This document shows positions 59,830-64,000 of a DNA stretch of 64,000 nt, one piece after another. A model generated the notes under the pieces. The model was given only the letters and a program-made list of their open reading frames with translations, was not told where the DNA came from and ran no database searches. The first letter of the stretch is position 1; each line of letters starts with the position of its first letter. Position numbers and translations under genes: made by a program. The stretch is from Ananas comosus. Taxonomy: Eukaryota > Streptophyta > Magnoliopsida > Poales > Bromeliaceae. The DNA lies in NCBI RefSeq assembly GCF_001540865.1, contig NC_033630.1, positions 10,904,837 through 10,968,836 on the forward strand, written 5' to 3'.

Positions 59830-61335
59830 ATAACCAGCCAATCATATCTCTCAATTTAAGAGAAGAGTATAATAAAAATATTTTTCTAAAAATTATGAAA
59901 GGATAGGCAAACCTTGGAGGAGCTATTTGATAGGTTGGAGAACCACATCAGCAATATGACTGCTATATTCTAGACTTTTTCCTATGATCCTGATTAAAAT
60001 TTTAGAGTGTCGAAAAAATATGAAAAAATATTTTTAAGAAAAACATATTATACGAAAAATTATTTTTCCAATTTTTCATTCGTATTATTCTAAGGAAAAT
60101 AAGTTTTATGAAAAACTTTTTACATATTTTATGAAAAACTAGCATTTTAATTTTTCTGAAAAACAACATCTGAAAGATGGAAATGTTAAATTTTCATGTA
60201 ACATGAAAAAAAAAATTTCTGAAAGTACTTTTTTCTTTCAAATCAAATTGGCAAAAAAATGGAAAAGAAGTCTCCTAAGGGCGTGTTTGTTTCTTTGAGA
60301 AATATCCCAGAAAACCTTTTTAAAAATATTTCGTGTGTTTGATTCGCAGAAAAAATAAATATTTTGAAAAAATTATTTTTCATATTTTATGGAAAACTTT
60401 TCTTTTTATTTTTCAAGTTTTTTTTAGAAAAACAAAAGTTTTTTCTCGTGAACGATTTAGAAAGTAAAAAAGGAAAAATCTTTTTTTCTAATATATTAGT
60501 GTATGTTTTCCACCCAATTTCTAATTTCCACCCTATCAAACCATCATTCCTATCTCCCTAAACTATATATATGTAAGAAAGAAAAAATTAAATTAAAAAT
60601 ATAATCATCTCCATATCTCCACTGTTTTCATTTTTTTGTCATACTATTTTATTTATACCAAAATATAATTAAAAATATTTTCTTTTCCACAAAACATTTT
60701 TTTTCGAAAAATAGTTTTCGAACCAAATAGGCTAACGGTAAGAAAGAGAAAATAAAAGAAAAGGATAGAAATTCTGTAAAAATTAAGTACTTCACTATTT
60801 AGAAACATAAATTACTGATGCATTCTCTCTACTCTGTCTTGGCTTTAACCAACCCTCTATTTATAGGCACAAAATATATTGAATTTGACCAATAATAACT
60901 CTCCCACTAAATATATATTAACTCACCCACTATTAATATATTGAATCAAATCCACAAAAACTCATATATTAACTCATCTAATATCACATAGTAAACAACC
61001 CTTATGAATGTAAGGAGATCTTAAAAATTGCCCATCACCCTTGAATTTTCGCTGGCAACTTTTAGAGCCATTAAGCCCAACAGTTGCATGATTCTTTATC
61101 TCTTACAATAGCTATTGGATTGGTGCACATTTGACCACCCATTTGGGTTAGAAACTTCGGCCGAGCTAAAAAATCGCTAAGTCCCTGAAAGACAGCTATT
61201 CAATACGGATTCAGATTTAGATTTGAACAGTGCAATGCAGATAAGAATCTTAGGAGATGTCAAAAAAGCAACAGTGCAATGCATATAAGAATCTTAGGAG
61301 ATGTCAAAAAAGCATGAAAAAAAAATAAGAAAATA
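59830..61335. other. AT-rich spacer, no gene seen
   Basis: About 60000-60740 is an A/T-rich stretch with many gaaaaatatttt/aaaatatttttc words on both strands, probably a decayed foldback. A 44-bp direct repeat (acagtgcaatgca..., 61227 and 61271) lies just before the MITE at 61336. Confidence 0.45.
61227..61312. repeat. 44-bp direct repeat, two copies
   Basis: acagtgcaatgcagataaga at 61227 and acagtgcaatgcatataaga at 61271, both continuing identically into atcttaggagatgtcaaaaa. Confidence 0.9.
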
Positions 61336-61709
61336 GGCTAAATTACAGAAACCCCCTGTCAAAACCCGATTTTTCACTTTTCCTTCCTGTCATTTAAAAA
61401 CCTATACTTTACCCCCTTATAAAATGAAAAATGTTCACAGAGGGGTATGGCGTAAACTGTGATAATAAAATAATCATTTTGCCCCTCACCATTTTGCTCC
61501 TCACCATGTTCACAGAAGAGAAGGCTGAGAATATTTTTGGCATAAAAAATATATAATAATATTTTATAAACGGAACTCTAACGGATTATTAACGACAGAG
61601 GGCGAAGTAAATATTTTTAATTTTACAAGTGGGCAAAGTGTAGTTTTTAAATAATAAGAGGGAAAAGTAAAAAATCGAATTTTGACAGAAAATTTTATGT
61701 AATTTAGCC
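61336..61709. mobile_element. Long-TIR palindromic MITE, family 1 copy B
   Basis: The ends ggctaaattacagaaacccc and (reverse complement) ggctaaattacataaaattt pair, flanked by a possible ta duplication. The interior matches 6038-6412 (acggattattaacg, taccccYct, ggcataaaaaata blocks). Confidence 0.8.
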
Positions 61710-62679
61710 TAAAAAATACTATTGTTTATGTTTTTCTAAAAGAATTCTAAAATGAAAATACTAGATTTTTATGAAATATGAAAAAAAAAATAAAAATACT
61801 TATTTTGCTTCGAACCAAACGGGTGAAAAATTAATAAAGGAGTTTGCTATGAAAAAAATGTTTTCCTTGAAAAAAAAAAGAGAAGTATTTTTACAAGGAA
61901 ACAAATAGCTCCTTAGGACGTCTTGTGCCAGTTCTCATAAAATCCAAAACCGAGCCCAAATCAAAAACCAAAATTTAAATATGTACTCGAATCCGAAAGG
62001 ACAAGAAAAATTCAATACTGAAACCGTCCTACTAAAAAAAATCAGAAACCTGTACCCAACTATTTAAACCAGGACATTAATATATTTTTACTAATTATAT
62101 TAAAGATCTAAAAAATTATAACTATTAGATATATAATAGATTTTTAAATAGGTTTGATTTTTAACAGTTAGGTTTTGGATTTTTATCCCCATAATTGAAA
62201 GCATCTATGTTTAGTTTCAATTACAACCATTTTAACCGGATTCAAGTTCGGGTAAAATATCAGACATCCACATCCATGACATCCCTGGCTATGCTAGCTC
62301 GTGTTTTTTAGTAGAAATGCAAACGTAGCGGATTCAAAGGTGGGAAGGGTCCTCGCCTCCGTTCCCGTTTTCTTGACGAGTCAGAATAGATTCTGAGTGA
62401 ATTGATTTTTATTCTATTTTTTATCCTGACTTATAGTTCTATTCAAAACAGATTAGGACAAGAGCAAAATAATAATAGATTTTTATCGGATTGGGATGAT
62501 CAAGGGAAGCTAAAGGTTTTCCGCCTCAACTTTATCTTTTTAACGGATCAGGATGGATTCCTTATGGATTTTTTTTTTTTTTTTAATCTTTGAAACTCAC
62601 TTATTGTCCTATTCGGGACGTATCGGAGCGGGAGTTCCACCGAACGAGATCTTTTTGCATTTTAGTGTGAGATTTCAGG
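61710..62679. other. Spacer, no gene seen
   Basis: It contains words such as ccgaatccgaa and aaaccaaaatttaaa typical of decayed plant repeats, and a poly-T tract near 62570-62583. Nothing coding is recognised. Confidence 0.4.
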
Positions 62680-63215
62680 TAATTCTATATATTTATGATA
62701 TAATAGAACTAAAATTCTAAATCCAGCTTAACTATTTTGGACGGTGGATACGCCCTAGAGGCTAAGAAAGTTAAACGTGGTAGAACGGAAATAGTCCTAG
62801 GATGGATGATCCCCTGAAAAATTGGGGCATCACAGTTAGTAATAGAGCCAATTACTAGCCGGAAATGTGAGATAAGTCTCGATTGAGCCAGAATTATACA
62901 GCGGGGAGAGCGAGACTCTCATACTGTTGACTGTTGTGGGTGGAGTGCAACTCACCACAAATTCGGTTTAAGCTAGCGAGACAAGTCCCATATCGCCTGA
63001 TACTTATAAGTCTAAGCCTAACGAGAATGTCGGGACTTAAAGAGAAAGAGGAGGATGTGAGACCCCAGATAGTCCTGTATATAAAATATAATAGGGCTAA
63101 AATTCTTAACCCAGCCTAACCATTTTGAGCGGTGACTAGGCCTAAGAAGTTAAAAGAGTTAAGTATGTTAGGACAGAAGTAGTCCTATGATGGATGACCC
63201 CCTGAAAAGTTGGGG
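62680..63215. repeat. Direct repeat of about 150 bp, 375 bp apart
   Basis: 62690-62835 (ctaaaattctaaatccagct ... ggatgatcccctgaaaaatt) recurs in diverged form at 63068-63212 (ctaaaattcttaacccagcc ... ggatgaccccctgaaaagtt). Both end with a ggggcRtcac phrase. The arrangement suggests the LTRs of a small non-coding element, or a duplicated LTR end. Confidence 0.7.
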
Positions 63216-64000
63216 CGTCACATCCAGTTAGAAGAAGGGGATGAAATCGAGTTGGATATGGATTGGACAGAGAGCCCAATCCATATATATATATATATAT
63301 ATCCATGCTTTGACATCAAATTTGGAACCAAACCGATACAAATCGAGTACTTAACAGATATATAAAACCAAAAGCAAAAGGAAAGAAAACAATTTACCAA
63401 ATTTCTAGAATTTGCCAAAAAATTCTAAAAATTGATAAAATTGCATTAAAGAAATAAATTAGTTAGTTTGTTAACTGCCTAATTAACCTATTAGATGTTT
63501 AGTGGATTTGCCCAAGGAAATACTCTATGCTTATAAAAAGACAAAATGCAACATGTAATTTTGAATTTTATAAATACGAGTGTTATTACTTCTATATAAG
63601 TAAAACTAAACTGAGGGTCGCATTTCACATCCGATCATTCTAAGAGCTTAAACTATTAGATAACGATAAAACATGTGGAAACTCATGATGGTCCAATAAT
63701 AATTAGATGTTGTGGGTAATAATTTCGCAAACATAAACTCAAATCATGATCATGGTGATGGTGATGATGGTTTCATTATTCCTCTCCTAACTGTTGTTTA
63801 GCTAATGGCATATTATTTTAAGTGAACTTTAATTTCTCTAAACAATGTGGCCTTTTGATCACTTTGGCCTTAACCTTTTCTGCATAAACTCTTTTCCCTT
63901 TAGATTAATGTATGAACATCACCAATCACAATCCTTTAGAACCCTTTTGTTCAATGATAATGTCAATATATAGTTTAGTTATTAATTTCAAGCGCTTTCG
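63216..64000. other. Right-edge spacer, no gene seen
   Basis: An (AT)n run at 63282-63302. The rest is AT-rich without a recognised gene or repeat. Confidence 0.4.

Noticed and set aside
1..64000. Biosynthetic cluster or novel defence system
   Set aside because: The four host genes (DUF3326, two LPRs, AAR2) have unrelated roles; nothing else is coding except retrotransposons.

Overview
The window looks like nuclear DNA of a flowering plant, probably a monocot (inference: very GC-rich multicopper-oxidase exons in AT-rich flanks; dense MITEs, LTR elements, a tRNA-derived SINE and a LINE). I cannot name the species. There are four host genes, all on the minus strand and all split by introns. 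I assembled them by hand from exons with GT/AG borders and matching reading phases.

Layout. (1) 768-5861: 5' part of a plastid-type DUF3326 gene, five exons, continuing past the left edge. (2) 7832-11400: a complete LPR1-type multicopper ferroxidase (LPR-A, 5 exons, 585 aa). (3) 12.1-24.3 kb: a transposon-rich spacer with palindromic MITEs, a CACTA-type MITE, a 2.7-kb solo LTR nested in a MITE, a Copia 3' remnant, and a LINE split by a truncated Copia element and a SINE. (4) 24898-32750: a second complete LPR1-type ferroxidase (LPR-B, 4 exons, 597 aa) with a 5-kb first intron full of repeats. (5) 33.5-40.1 kb: AT-rich spacer. (6) 40166-59026: a complete AAR2 gene (U5 snRNP assembly factor, 12 exons, 388 aa). 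Its last intron holds an intact 6-kb Ty1/Copia element (41116-47120) in antisense orientation, with near-identical 750-bp LTRs, a 5-bp target duplication and one 1297-codon polyprotein. (7) 59.6-64 kb: repeat-rich spacer.

The two LPR genes form a same-strand tandem pair that should encode secreted ferroxidases acting in cell-wall iron and phosphate sensing. AAR2 acts in the cytoplasm on Prp8/U5 snRNP biogenesis. The DUF3326 protein is probably plastid-targeted and its function is unknown.

The most striking signal is in the LTRs of the intact Copia. Five perfect TTCnnGAA palindromes (heat-shock-element cores) are spaced exactly 15 bp apart, just upstream of the LTR TATA box. This suggests an ONSEN-like heat-inducible element inside a splicing-factor gene. 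A TRIM family (mini-LTR elements with a tRNA-Met primer site) has copies in the last intron of LPR-A, in the upstream region of LPR-B and near AAR2. The LPR-A copy carries a 57-bp module amplified four times.
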